This document shows positions 1 through 8,132 of a stretch of 44,862 bases of DNA, piece by piece (position 1 is the stretch's first letter; every line of letters starts with the position of its first letter). A program made the translations under genes and the position numbers. The notes under the pieces were generated by a model. That model worked only from the letters and a program-made list of their open reading frames with translations, made no database searches and was not told where the DNA came from. The stretch comes from Sphingomonas sp. Leaf21. GTDB lineage: Bacteria; Pseudomonadota; Alphaproteobacteria; Sphingomonadales; Sphingomonadaceae. Location of the stretch: positions 1-44,862 of the forward strand of contig NZ_CAKASM010000030.1 in the NCBI RefSeq assembly GCF_916858675.1. The letters are read 5' to 3'.

Positions 1-182
1 CGGGTGGTCCGGGTGCGCCCCCGCCGCCCCCGCCGGGTGGTTGCGCACCGGGTGCCGTGCCTCCGCCCCCGCCTCCGCCCGTGAACGGTGCCGCTCCGCA
101 GGGCGTGCCCGTACCGCCCCCGCCGCCCCCGGCTGGTGCCCCCGCTCCCGCGCCCACCGGTGCGATCCGACCGGCGGCCTGA
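1..182 (+). CDS. C-terminal fragment of a Pro/Gly/Ala-rich protein
   Basis: The reading frame beginning at base 3 is open from the window edge to TGA at 180-182 and encodes about 59 residues. They are almost entirely Pro, Gly, Ala and Val, with runs of five to six prolines. Third codon positions are nearly all G or C in this frame, and a strong terminator follows 16 bases after the stop, so this looks like the true end of a gene whose start lies upstream. Low-complexity tails of this kind occur on envelope proteins, but no domain is visible and the family cannot be named. Confidence 0.6.
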   Translation, partial: GGPGAPPPPPPGGCAPGAVPPPPPPPVNGAAPQGVPVPPPPPPAGAPAPAPTGAIRPAA

Positions 183-198
183 CCCGGTCCTGACGAAG

Positions 199-229
199 GC
201 GCCCCCGATTGCGGTCGGGGGCGCTTTTT
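199..229 (+). terminator. Rho-independent terminator after the Pro-rich gene
   Basis: A perfect 10-bp stem (GCGCCCCCGA at 199-208, TCGGGGGCGC at 215-224) with a 6-base loop is followed by five T. It ends the upstream transcript and isolates the mechanosensitive channel gene that starts at 301. Confidence 0.9.
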
Positions 230-300
230 ACGTTGGTGGGAAGCGGGGAGGGAATCACGTACCCCCGGAACCTTCCTGCCCCTGACCCTTTAGCAGCCCC

Positions 301-1422
301 ATGCGCTGGCTTCGATCGCTCGACATTCCGGCCGAATGGCTGTGGGTTCAACATGTCCTCATCATCGCGGCGGCGATCCTGATCGCGGTGGTGGTGCACA
401 GCGTCGCGATGCGTATCGCCGGTCACGCGGCGCGGCGGACGGCCAGCGAAAGCGACGATCTGGTCCTCGCGCACATCCGTCAGCCGCTGCGCTGGGTGGC
501 GATCGCGATCGCGGTCAGCTTCGCGATGCGCCTCGTCCCCATGTCGAGCGAAGGGCGCGACATCTGGCGACAGGTGCTGGGCTTCGGGGTGCCCGCACTG
601 CTCGGCTGGCTCGCGGTGTCGGCGCTGCGCGCCTTGCAGGGCGTGGTCTATCTGCGCGCGGACATCAGCGTCGAGGACAATCTGCGCGCAAGGCGAAAGC
701 GGACGCGAGCGCAGATATTGGGGCGGATCGGCATCTTCCTGATCGTGTTCCTGACCGTCTGCCTGATGCTGCTCAGCGTGCCGGGCATCCGCACCATCGG
801 CGTCACGCTGATGGCCTCGGCGGGTATCGCGGGGCTGGTCGTCGGTGCCGCCGCGCAGCCCGCGCTCAAGAACCTGATCGCAGGCGTGCAGATGGCCTTT
901 ACCGAGCCGATCCGGCTCGACGACGTGGTCATCATCGACAATGAATGGGGAAGGATCGAGCAGATCCACCTCACCTTCGTCGTCGTGCGGATCTGGGACG
1001 AGCGGCGGCTGGTCGTGCCCGTCGCCAAGTTCCTGGAGAACAGCTTCCAGAACTGGACGCGCGAGACCAGCCAGTTGCTCGGCTCGGTGTTCTGGTATCT
1101 CGACCCGGCGGCGGATATTCCCCGCCTTCGCGCCAGGATGGGCGAGATCGTCGAAGCGAGCACGCGCTGGGACCGGCGGTTCTTCAATATGCAGGTGACC
1201 GACGTGAAGCCCGACTCGATCGAGGTGCGCGGGTTGATGACCGCGCGCGACGCCTCGACCGCGTTCGACCTGCGGTGCGAGATCCGCGAAGGCCTGCTCG
1301 ACTATATCCGGCGCGAGATGCCCGAGGCGCTGCCGAGACGGCGGTTGGAGCATTCCATTCCTCCCCGGAACGGGGAGGGGGACCAGCCGCAGGCTGGTGG
1401 AGGGGGCGTGCCGCTGGGGTAG
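301..1422 (+). CDS. MscS-family small-conductance mechanosensitive ion channel
   Basis: The 373-residue inner-membrane protein should release solutes on hypo-osmotic shock. Hydrophobic helices lie near residues 17-38, 60-80, 95-112 and 143-165. The pore helix near 165-190 is rich in Gly and Ala (ASAGIAGLVVGAAAQPALKN), followed by the MscS beta-domain (PIRLDDVVIIDNEWGRIEQI) with conserved position of F/W-rich strands. The C-terminal cytoplasmic domain ends normally near residue 352. The last 21 residues (353-373, Pro/Gly-rich) are encoded by a palindromic repeat (1357-1487) and are probably not ancestral. No good ribosome binding site precedes the ATG, so the start is moderately certain. It converges on the trehalose operon, and a link to osmoprotection is possible but is only inferred. 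Confidence 0.9.
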   Translation: MRWLRSLDIPAEWLWVQHVLIIAAAILIAVVVHSVAMRIAGHAARRTASESDDLVLAHIRQPLRWVAIAIAVSFAMRLVPMSSEGRDIWRQVLGFGVPALLGWLAVSALRALQGVVYLRADISVEDNLRARRKRTRAQILGRIGIFLIVFLTVCLMLLSVPGIRTIGVTLMASAGIAGLVVGAAAQPALKNLIAGVQMAFTEPIRLDDVVIIDNEWGRIEQIHLTFVVVRIWDERRLVVPVAKFLENSFQNWTRETSQLLGSVFWYLDPAADIPRLRARMGEIVEASTRWDRRFFNMQVTDVKPDSIEVRGLMTARDASTAFDLRCEIREGLLDYIRREMPEALPRRRLEHSIPPRNGEGDQPQAGGGGVPLG

Positions 1423-1487
1423 TCCTTTGTGGCAAGTCCCCTCCACCACCGCTTCGCGGCGGTCCCCCTCCCCGTGCCGGGGAGGAT
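1357..1487. repeat. Palindromic repeat, class 1 (copy a), overlapping the 3' ends of two genes
   Basis: About 131 bp. The ends are inverted repeats (TCCTCCCC at the left, GGGGAGGA at the right), and inside are hairpins CCCCGGAACGGGG, GGACCAGCCGCAGGCTGGT and ACCGCTTCGCGGCGGT. The same order of modules is found at 16583-16716 and 38679-38812. It encodes the C-terminus of the MscS channel, supplies its TAG stop, and its right edge touches the stop codon of otsA. It may also act as a bidirectional terminator between the two convergent genes. Confidence 0.85.
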
Positions 1488-2896
1488 CAGGACGCCGCTT
1501 CCTCAATCGCCTCCGCTTTCACCCCATCCCCGCGCAGCGCCGCCAGGAACAGTTCGCACCACCAGAACACGTCCTCGCGGCGGACATTGTCGATCAGGCT
1601 TTCCCAGCGCCGGATCCGCTCGTTGCGCGGCATGGCGAGCGCCTGGACGATCGCGTCGGACATTTCGTCGGCGCTGTACGGGTTGATGAGGACCGCATCC
1701 TTCAGCTGCTCCGCCGCACCGGCGAAGCGCGACAGGATCAGCACGCCGGGATCATCCGCATCCTGCGCGGCGACATATTCCTTGGCGACCAGGTTCATGC
1801 CGTCGCGAAGCGGCGTGACCAGCCCGATCCGCGCCGCGCGGTAGATGCCCGCCAAGACGGGGCGCGGGAACCCCTTGTTGACGTAGCGGATCGGCACCCA
1901 GTCGATATCGGCGAACTCGCCGTTGATCCGCCCCGACAGCGAATCGAGATTGGCGCGTATCTCCTGATAGGTGTTGACCTTCTCGCGGCTGGGCGGGGCG
2001 ATCTGGAGCATATAGACCAGCCCGCGCCGCTCGGGATTCTGGGTCAGGAAGCGCTCGTAGCCCAGGAACCGCTCGGCCAGTCCCTTGGAATAGTCGAGCC
2101 GGTCGACCCCGACGATCAGGCTGCGGCCCGTCGCCGACATGTACATGCGCTCGCGGGCGAACCGTGCGTCATGGCCATTGGCGGCTTCCTCGAACTCCTT
2201 GGTCTCGATGCCGATCGGCGCGCGGATGGCGCAGATGGTGCGACCGTTCCAGGTGACCTCGCCATTCTCGCCGAGCGTACCGCCGAGCTCCTTGGTCACG
2301 TAGTCGCGGAAGCTGTCGAGCCAGTCCTCGGTATGGAAGCCGACCACGTCATAGGCGAAGAGCGATTCGACCAGCTTGCGATGGCTGGGCAGCGACATCA
2401 GCAGCCGGACCGGCGGCCAGGGGATGTGCAGGAAGAAGCCGATCCGGTTCTTGAAGCCGCGCTTGCGCAGGTCCCGGCCGAGCGGGATCAGGTGATAGTC
2501 GTGAACCCAGACCAGATCGTCGGGCTCGATCAGCGGCTGCACCGTCTCGGCGAACCGCTCGTTGACGCGGGCATAGCCCGAATCGAAATCGCGCTCGAAC
2601 TCGGTCAGGTCGATCCGGTAGTGGAAGAGCGGCCACAGGGTCCGGTTGGCATAGCCGTTATAATATTCGTCGATATCCTGCTCTTCCAGGTCGATGGTGG
2701 CGGTGGTGACGCCGCCGCCCTGCTGGAAGTTGATATGGCCGGTGAATTCCTCGGTGGTTTCCCCCGACCAGCCGAACCAGATCCCGCCCTGTTCGCGAAG
2801 CGCGGCGAGAAGTGCGACCGCCAGCCCGCCCTGATTGCCGCCCGGCCCGGTGGAGGGCGGTTGGACCCGGTTCGAGATGACGATCAGGCGACTCAT
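1487..2896 (-). CDS. otsA: Trehalose-6-phosphate synthase (GT20)
   Basis: OtsA joins UDP-glucose and glucose-6-phosphate into trehalose-6-phosphate in the cytoplasm. The 469-residue protein has the GT20 signatures in order: IVISNRV at the N-terminus, WFGWSGE, VWVHDYHLIPLGRDLRKRG, GFFLHIPWPP, the DRLDYSKGLAERF loop and RDGMNLVAKEYVA near the C-terminus. Length is normal. The ATG at 2896 overlaps the TGA of the GH15 gene (ATGA), which indicates translational coupling; an in-frame ATG five codons upstream is less likely. It is the last gene of the otsB-GH15-otsA operon. Its stop codon lies at the edge of repeat class 1 copy a. Confidence 0.97.
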   Translation of the reverse strand: MSRLIVISNRVQPPSTGPGGNQGGLAVALLAALREQGGIWFGWSGETTEEFTGHINFQQGGGVTTATIDLEEQDIDEYYNGYANRTLWPLFHYRIDLTEFERDFDSGYARVNERFAETVQPLIEPDDLVWVHDYHLIPLGRDLRKRGFKNRIGFFLHIPWPPVRLLMSLPSHRKLVESLFAYDVVGFHTEDWLDSFRDYVTKELGGTLGENGEVTWNGRTICAIRAPIGIETKEFEEAANGHDARFARERMYMSATGRSLIVGVDRLDYSKGLAERFLGYERFLTQNPERRGLVYMLQIAPPSREKVNTYQEIRANLDSLSGRINGEFADIDWVPIRYVNKGFPRPVLAGIYRAARIGLVTPLRDGMNLVAKEYVAAQDADDPGVLILSRFAGAAEQLKDAVLINPYSADEMSDAIVQALAMPRNERIRRWESLIDNVRREDVFWWCELFLAALRGDGVKAEAIEEAAS

Positions 2897-4674
2897 CGCA
2901 CGGCACTCCATGGTTTACTCAGCAGGACGGCGCAGTTGATCAGGCCGACCAGCGAATAGGTTTGCGGATAATTGCCCCACAGCTCGCCCGTATTCGGGTC
3001 GATATCCTCGGACAGAAGCCCGGCGGGGGTGCAGCGCGCCACCATCTCCTCGAACAGCGCGCGGGCGTCGGCGTGACGCCCGGTGACATACAACGCCTCG
3101 ATCAACCAGAAGGTGCAGACGTTGAAAGCGGTATGCGGCAGGCCGAAGTCATCCTCGGTCGCATAGCGCAGCATGTGGCTGCCCCGGCGCAGGCCCTTTT
3201 CCACCGCGTCCAGCGTCGAGCGGAAGCGGGGATCGTCGGGCGACAGGAAGCGCAGGTCGAGCAACTGGATGATGCTGGCGTCTAGGTCGTCGCCGCCGAA
3301 GGTCGCCGACATGCGCTGCGTCCCGGGCCGCCAGGCGGCCTGCTCGATCGTCTCGCGCATCAGGTCGGCGCGCTCCTGCCAGAAGGCGCGGCGCTCCTCC
3401 AGCCCCAGCGCCTGCGCCGCATTGGCGAGTCGATCGCACGCCGCCCAGCACATGGCGGCGGAATAGGTGTGGACATGGCTCTTGGTGCGCAATTCCCACA
3501 GGCCCGCATCGGGCTGGTCGTACTTGGCCCAGGCGCGCTCGCCGACCTGCTCCAGCGAGTGGAAGTCCTCGACGCCCGACATGCGGAACAGCCGCGTGTC
3601 GAAAAAGGCCTGCACGTCGGACAGCACGATCTGGCCGTAGGCGTCGTGCTGGATCTGCTCATAGGCCTGGTTGCCGACGCGGACGGGCCCCATCGCCCGG
3701 TAGCCGGGCAGCTTGTCCTCGATCCGCTCGACCAGCGTCGCCTCGCCGCCGACGCCGTAGAGCGGCTGGATATGCCCGCCCCGCGCCGCATCGACGATAT
3801 TGCGCAGATATTCGAGATACCCCTCCAGCACGTCGAGCGCGCCGAGCCGGTTGAGCGCCTGCACCGTGTAATAGGCGTCGCGGATCCAGCAATAGCGATA
3901 GTCCCAGTTGCGCCCCGAATCGGCATGTTCGGGCAGCGAGGTGGTCAGCGCCGCGACGATCGCGCCGGTCTCCTCATGCTGGCACAGCTTCAGCGTGATC
4001 GCGGCGCGGATGACGACCGCCTGCCACTCGACGGGGGTGGCGAGGCCACGCACCCAGTGGTGCCACTCCTGCGTCGTGCGCTCCAGCATCGCGCGGCATG
4101 CCTCGTTCAGCACGCCCGCAAAGCTCTCGTCCGGGCCCAGGAACATATGGATCGGGCGTTCCAGGCGGAACCATTGTTCGGCGGTGATGTGCCCGACCGG
4201 TGCGTCGGTCGACAGGCGCAACGTCTGCTGCGTCATCAGGTAGCGGATGTGGTTCGACCCCTGCGTCCGCTCCGTCGGATGACCCCAGTCGGTCGCGACG
4301 CGCAGCGCGATGCGGATGCGGGGGCTGCTGATGGGGCGAACGATCCGGACATAGCTGGTCGGGCGATAGACGCGGCCATCGCGCGAGAATCGGGGGCAGA
4401 AATCGGTGATCTCGATGCCGTTGCCGCGATCGTCCATATGCGTGGTGACCAGGATCGGCGTGTTGCGCAGATAGCCCTGCGTCGTCGACACCCGATCCTC
4501 CAGATCGATCGCCCAATAGCCCGTCTCGGGCTCGCCATCGCCCAGCAGCGCGCAGAACGCCGGGTCGCCATCGACGCGCGGCACGCACCCCCAGACGAAG
4601 CGTCCCTGCGAATCGACCAGCGCCGAGACCTGGCAATTGCCGATCGGCCAGAGATTCAGATCCTGTTGCATCAT
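2893..4674 (-). CDS. Glycoside hydrolase family 15 (glucoamylase or trehalase type)
   Basis: The 593-residue protein has the GH15 (alpha/alpha)6-barrel signatures RNWDYRYCWIRDA (about residue 253), GLWELR with the likely catalytic acid (about 394) and LLSEDID with the likely catalytic base (about 555). There is no signal peptide, so the enzyme is intracellular. GH15 includes glucoamylases, glucodextranases and trehalases. Sitting between otsB and otsA with four-base overlaps on both sides (ATG at 4674 overlaps the otsB TGA; its TGA overlaps the otsA ATG), a role in hydrolysing trehalose or a trehalose-linked glucan is a fair inference. Substrate specificity cannot be read from the sequence. 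A second ATG follows at 4671. Confidence 0.93.
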   Translation of the reverse strand: MMQQDLNLWPIGNCQVSALVDSQGRFVWGCVPRVDGDPAFCALLGDGEPETGYWAIDLEDRVSTTQGYLRNTPILVTTHMDDRGNGIEITDFCPRFSRDGRVYRPTSYVRIVRPISSPRIRIALRVATDWGHPTERTQGSNHIRYLMTQQTLRLSTDAPVGHITAEQWFRLERPIHMFLGPDESFAGVLNEACRAMLERTTQEWHHWVRGLATPVEWQAVVIRAAITLKLCQHEETGAIVAALTTSLPEHADSGRNWDYRYCWIRDAYYTVQALNRLGALDVLEGYLEYLRNIVDAARGGHIQPLYGVGGEATLVERIEDKLPGYRAMGPVRVGNQAYEQIQHDAYGQIVLSDVQAFFDTRLFRMSGVEDFHSLEQVGERAWAKYDQPDAGLWELRTKSHVHTYSAAMCWAACDRLANAAQALGLEERRAFWQERADLMRETIEQAAWRPGTQRMSATFGGDDLDASIIQLLDLRFLSPDDPRFRSTLDAVEKGLRRGSHMLRYATEDDFGLPHTAFNVCTFWLIEALYVTGRHADARALFEEMVARCTPAGLLSEDIDPNTGELWGNYPQTYSLVGLINCAVLLSKPWSAVR

Positions 4675-5417
4675 TCGGCATTCTCCAGCGCTCGGGCGAG
4701 CCATTGATGGACGGCGGCGACATCGGGAAGGCGGTAGAGCGCGGCGGTCTCGCGCATCGGGCCGACCAGCACGCCCGCGCCGCCCAGCGCGGCGGCGGCG
4801 ACGAAGCCGTCCTCGTCGGTCACGTCGTCGCCGAAGAAGATCGGCACCGTGCCGCGCATGGCCGGGGTTTGCATCAGCGTCTCGATCGCCTGGCCCTTGT
4901 CGCCGGGCAGGCGGATCTCGACCATCATCTTGCCCGGCTGCAGCGTCAGGCCGTGACGCTCGGCGATCGCGGTCGCCTCGCGCAGCGCCAGCGGCTCGGC
5001 ATCCGGATTTCGCCGGTAGTGGAGCCCGGCGCCGAAGCTCTTCGTCTCGAAATACAGGTCGTTCGCCTCGGCGACCCGGCGCATTTCCTCGGTCGCGGTG
5101 GCGAGGTGATCGGGCTTGTCGGGCTGGACATGGCCGTCCTCGGGGGAGCGCCGTTCGGCGCCGTGGCTGCCCGCGACGGTGAAATGCTGTGCCTGCGGCC
5201 CGAACAGCGCGTCGAGCTGCGCGATCGAACGGCCGCTGACGATGGCGATGCGACCGGGCATGTGCGCCGCGAGCGCGTCGAGCCGGTCGGCCAGCACGCT
5301 GTCGACATGCACGCCTTCTGGATTGTCGGCGAGGTCGACCAGCGTGCCGTCGAAATCGAGGAACAGACTATCGGCTGGAGACAGGCGGGGCGGGGGCGGG
5401 GCGAGATCGAGCGACAT
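4671..5417 (-). CDS. otsB: Trehalose-6-phosphate phosphatase (HAD superfamily)
   Basis: OtsB dephosphorylates trehalose-6-phosphate to trehalose. HAD motif I is LFLDFDGTLVD with the nucleophilic Asp, motif II lies around AIVSGRS, and motif IV is FFGDDVTDEDGF. The length of 248 residues is typical. Three in-frame ATGs are possible (5459, 5444, 5417), none with a convincing ribosome binding site. I chose 5417 because it leaves about 15 residues before the first motif, as is usual in the family, and because a candidate stress promoter lies at 5453-5477. It is first gene of the operon otsB-GH15-otsA, all three read as a coupled unit. Confidence 0.93.
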   Translation of the reverse strand: MSLDLAPPPPRLSPADSLFLDFDGTLVDLADNPEGVHVDSVLADRLDALAAHMPGRIAIVSGRSIAQLDALFGPQAQHFTVAGSHGAERRSPEDGHVQPDKPDHLATATEEMRRVAEANDLYFETKSFGAGLHYRRNPDAEPLALREATAIAERHGLTLQPGKMMVEIRLPGDKGQAIETLMQTPAMRGTVPIFFGDDVTDEDGFVAAAALGGAGVLVGPMRETAALYRLPDVAAVHQWLARALENAE

Positions 5418-5452
5418 GGAGGACGCGATAGCGGATGCGGACATGCCAAGTG

Positions 5453-5477
5453 AACCCATCCCCGCCGCTCGCGTTCC
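5453..5477 (-). promoter_or_regulatory. Candidate EcfG-type general stress promoter of the trehalose operon
   Basis: On the minus strand GGAAC (5477-5473) is followed after 16 bases by GGTT (5456-5453), i.e. GGAAC-N17-GTT, matching the core of the alphaproteobacterial EcfG (sigma of the PhyR-NepR cascade) consensus. It is correctly oriented and directly upstream of otsB. Trehalose genes are known EcfG/RpoE2 targets in other Alphaproteobacteria. The match is short, so chance cannot be excluded. Confidence 0.45.
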
Positions 5478-5530
5478 GCTGCGCTGCCGAAATGATTACG
5501 GAAGGAGCCGAAGGCATGGATGCGAGCGGC

Positions 5531-5861
5531 CAGGCGCACCCCCTCCCGCTTGCGGGAGGGGGGAAGAAGGGGGCGGCCAACTGTAAACCGCACGCTCGCG
5601 GTCAGGCGCACCCCCTCCCGCAGGCGGGAGGGGGATGGGGGGAGGGGCCTCTCCACGGGCTGGGTCGCTTGGGGCTTTCCCTCCCCCGACCCCTCCCGCC
5701 TGCGGGAGGGGGGGGGAAGAAGGGGGCGGCTAAGCGTGAACCGCACGCGCGCTGCCAGGCGCACCCCCTCCCGCCTGCGGGAGGGGGATGGGGGGAGGGG
5801 CTCTCCACGGGCTGGGTCGCTTGGGGCTTTCCCTCCCCTGACCCCTCCCGCCTGCGGAAGG
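5531..5861. repeat. Array of GC-rich hairpin repeats (class 2), three direct units
   Basis: This is most of the 480-bp gap between otsB and sdhA. Direct units begin with CAGGCGCACCCCCTCCCG at 5531, 5603 and 5756; the second is 153 bp and the third repeats its first two thirds almost exactly, including CTCCACGGGCTGGGTCGCTT. Five hairpins with the core CCCTCCCGCnnGCGGGAGGG lie near 5541, 5613, 5690, 5764 and 5842 (the last with one change). No gene is credible here. The remainder, 5478-5530, shows nothing recognisable. Confidence 0.85.
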
Positions 5862-5881
5862 GGGGAAGAAGAAGGAATAGC

Positions 5882-5913
5882 AAAAAAGGGGCCGACGATC
5901 GCTCGCCAGCCCC
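5882..5913 (-). terminator. Rho-independent terminator of sdhCDA
   Basis: Read on the minus strand, an 11-bp stem (two G-U pairs) closes on the GNRA-type loop GCGA and is followed by six T. It lies 27 bases after the sdhA stop, so the sdh transcript ends here, before the repeat array and otsB. Confidence 0.88.
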
Positions 5914-5940
5914 CCGTTTGGAAGGTCGGAAACGCGGTGT

Positions 5941-7749
5941 TTAGTAAACCCGCTTCTTCGGCTTGATATACTCGATATCGTCGGTCAGCGTGTAATCATG
6001 CACCGGGCGATAGTCGATCGCGACCCCGCCGCCCTGGCCGCCCCAGCCGTCGAAGGTCGCGACGGTGTGCTTCATCCAGTTGGCGTCGTCGCGATCGGGG
6101 AAGTCCTCGTTCACGTGCGCGCCGCGGCTTTCCTTGCGGTTCAGCGCCGACTCCATCGTCACGACCGCCTGGCTGATGAGGTTGTCCAGCTCCAGCGTCT
6201 CGACCAGATCGGTGTTCCAGATCAGCGAGCGATCCTTGATGCCGATGTCCTTCATCCGGTCATAGGTGGCGCGGATCATCTGGCGGCCTTCGGTCAGCAG
6301 CTCGTCGGTGCGGAACACGGCGCAGTGGCGCTGCATCGTCTTCTGCATCTCACTGCGCACCGACGCCGTGGTCGAGCCACCGGCGGCGTTGCGGAAGTGA
6401 TCCAGGCGGCCCAGCGCCAGTTCCTCCGACCCCTTGGGCAGCGGCGCGTGCGGCGTGCCGGGCTTCAGCGTGTCCTTGATACGCAGGCCGGTCGCGCGGC
6501 CGAACACCACGAGGTCGATCAGCGAGTTGGAGCCGAGGCGGTTCGCGCCGTGGACCGACACGCAGGCCGCTTCGCCGACCGCGAACAGGCCGGGGACGAC
6601 CGAGTCCGGGTTGCCGTCCTTCAACCGCACGACTTCGCCGTGATAGTTGGTCGGGATGCCACCCATGTTGTAGTGGACGGTCGGCGTGACGGGCAGCGGC
6701 TGGCGGGTCAGGTCGACACCGGCGAAGATCTTGCCGGTCTCGGTGATGCCGGGCAGGCGTTCGGCCAGCACCTTCGGGTCGATGTGGTCGAGATGGAGGT
6801 AGATGTGATCCCCCTCCTTGCCGACGCCGCGCCCTTCGCGGATCTCCATCGCCATCGAACGCGACACGACGTCGCGGCTGGCGAGGTCCTTGGCCGACGG
6901 CGCGTAACGCTCCATGAAGCGCTCGCCCTCGGAGTTGGTGAGGTAGCCGCCTTCCCCGCGCGCACCCTCGGTGATGAGGACGCCCGCGCCGTAGATGCCG
7001 GTCGGGTGGAACTGCACGAACTCCATGTCCTGCAGCGGCAGGCCCGCGCGCAGCACCATGCCGCCGCCGTCACCCGTGCAGGTGTGCGCCGAGGTGGCCG
7101 AGAAATAGCAGCGGCCATAGCCGCCGGTCGCCAGCACGACATTGTGCGCGCGGAACCGGTGGATCGAGCCGTCTTCCATGCACAGCGCGATCACGCCGCG
7201 GCAATTGCCCTGCTCGTCCATGATGAGGTCGAGCGCGAAATACTCGATGAAGAAGTCCGCGTCATATTTCAGCGACTGCTGGTACAGCGCGTGCAGCATG
7301 GCGTGGCCGGTACGGTCGGCGGCGGCGCAGGTGCGCTGCGCGGGCGGGCCTTCGCCCATATTCTGCATCATGCCGCCGAAGGGGCGCTGATAGATCTTGC
7401 CCTCTTCGGTGCGGCTGAACGGCACGCCCGCATGTTCCAGCTCGTACACGGCGGCGGGCGCCTCGCGGCACAGATATTCGATCGCGTCCTGGTCGCCCAG
7501 CCAGTCCGACCCCTTGACGGTGTCGTACATGTGCCAGGTCCAGTGGTCCGGGCCCATATTGCCCAGCGACGCGGCGATGCCGCCCTGCGCGGCGACGGTG
7601 TGGCTGCGCGTCGGGAACACCTTGGTGATGCAGGCGGTCTTCAGACCCGCCTCGGCGATACCCATGGTGGCGCGCAGGCCCGAGCCGCCCGCACCCACGA
7701 CGACGGCGTCATAGGTATGGTCGATGATCTTGTAAGCGGCAGCGGACAT
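5941..7749 (-). CDS. sdhA: Succinate dehydrogenase flavoprotein subunit
   Basis: SdhA oxidises succinate to fumarate and passes electrons to the quinone pool (TCA cycle, complex II) on the cytoplasmic side of the inner membrane. The 602-residue protein has the FAD-binding GAGGSGLRATMG near the N-terminus, the flavinylated His in TRSHTVAAQGGI, and the substrate-site HGANRLGSNSL. The ATG shares one base with the sdhD stop (TAATG), so translation is coupled. It is the last gene of sdhC-sdhD-sdhA. The expected next gene, sdhB for the iron-sulfur subunit, is absent; a strong terminator follows instead. Confidence 0.98.
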   Translation of the reverse strand: MSAAAYKIIDHTYDAVVVGAGGSGLRATMGIAEAGLKTACITKVFPTRSHTVAAQGGIAASLGNMGPDHWTWHMYDTVKGSDWLGDQDAIEYLCREAPAAVYELEHAGVPFSRTEEGKIYQRPFGGMMQNMGEGPPAQRTCAAADRTGHAMLHALYQQSLKYDADFFIEYFALDLIMDEQGNCRGVIALCMEDGSIHRFRAHNVVLATGGYGRCYFSATSAHTCTGDGGGMVLRAGLPLQDMEFVQFHPTGIYGAGVLITEGARGEGGYLTNSEGERFMERYAPSAKDLASRDVVSRSMAMEIREGRGVGKEGDHIYLHLDHIDPKVLAERLPGITETGKIFAGVDLTRQPLPVTPTVHYNMGGIPTNYHGEVVRLKDGNPDSVVPGLFAVGEAACVSVHGANRLGSNSLIDLVVFGRATGLRIKDTLKPGTPHAPLPKGSEELALGRLDHFRNAAGGSTTASVRSEMQKTMQRHCAVFRTDELLTEGRQMIRATYDRMKDIGIKDRSLIWNTDLVETLELDNLISQAVVTMESALNRKESRGAHVNEDFPDRDDANWMKHTVATFDGWGGQGGGVAIDYRPVHDYTLTDDIEYIKPKKRVY

Positions 7750-8132
7750 TATGCAGCGGCTCCGAAAGCGATCTTGAGGATCGAGAAGATGGCGACGGCG
7801 GCGGTCGTGAAGACGAACAGGTTCATGACGACGAGCAGCGCGACCCGGTTCTGGTCCTGCTCATAGTCTTCGATCACGACCTGCAACCCCAGGCGCATAT
7901 GATAGAAGATGGAGGCGACCAGCATCGCCATCGGGATGGCGGCCCAGGGATTGGCCAGCCACAGCCGCATCGCGGCATAGTCATAGGATGGCTGGCGCAG
8001 GATCGAGATCAGCAGCCATACGACCAGCAGGAAGTTCGACCCCGCCGTCAGGCGCTGGTTCAGCCAGTGATGGGTGCCCGACTTGGCCGAGCCCAGGCCG
8101 CGCACGCGGCCGATCGCGGTTCCGGAACGCAT
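7749..8132 (-). CDS. sdhD: Succinate dehydrogenase membrane anchor subunit
   Basis: The 127-residue protein has three hydrophobic helices (about residues 27-48, 57-78 and 97-120) and the SdhD features HHWLNQRLTAGSN near the N-terminus, the probable heme-ligand region FYHMRLGLQVVIEDY, and a short C-terminal tail. It anchors SdhAB and shapes the quinone and heme b site with SdhC. The start is the ATG at 8132, which overlaps the sdhC stop by one base (TGATG); the open frame runs further upstream only as an antisense-like artefact. Confidence 0.93.
   Translation of the reverse strand: MRSGTAIGRVRGLGSAKSGTHHWLNQRLTAGSNFLLVVWLLISILRQPSYDYAAMRLWLANPWAAIPMAMLVASIFYHMRLGLQVVIEDYEQDQNRVALLVVMNLFVFTTAAVAIFSILKIAFGAAA

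Noticed and set aside
88..285. Short frame over the Pro-rich gene end
   Set aside because: It crosses a strong terminator and conflicts with the better-supported frame that ends at 182.
3469..4707. 412-codon frame antisense to the GH15 gene
   Set aside because: Shadow frame; the GH15 motifs on the other strand leave no doubt.
5531..5861. CRISPR array
   Set aside because: Units are 70-150 bp, differ in length, are palindromic throughout and have no unique equal-size spacers or cas genes.
5435..5944. Plus-strand frame of 169 codons through the repeat array
   Set aside because: Product is repeats of the hairpin element (HPLPxAGGG); it overlaps otsB and a terminator and has no start signal.
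5998..7866. Long open frame antisense to sdhA
   Set aside because: Shadow of sdhA codon bias; His/Arg/Ala-rich translation without motifs.
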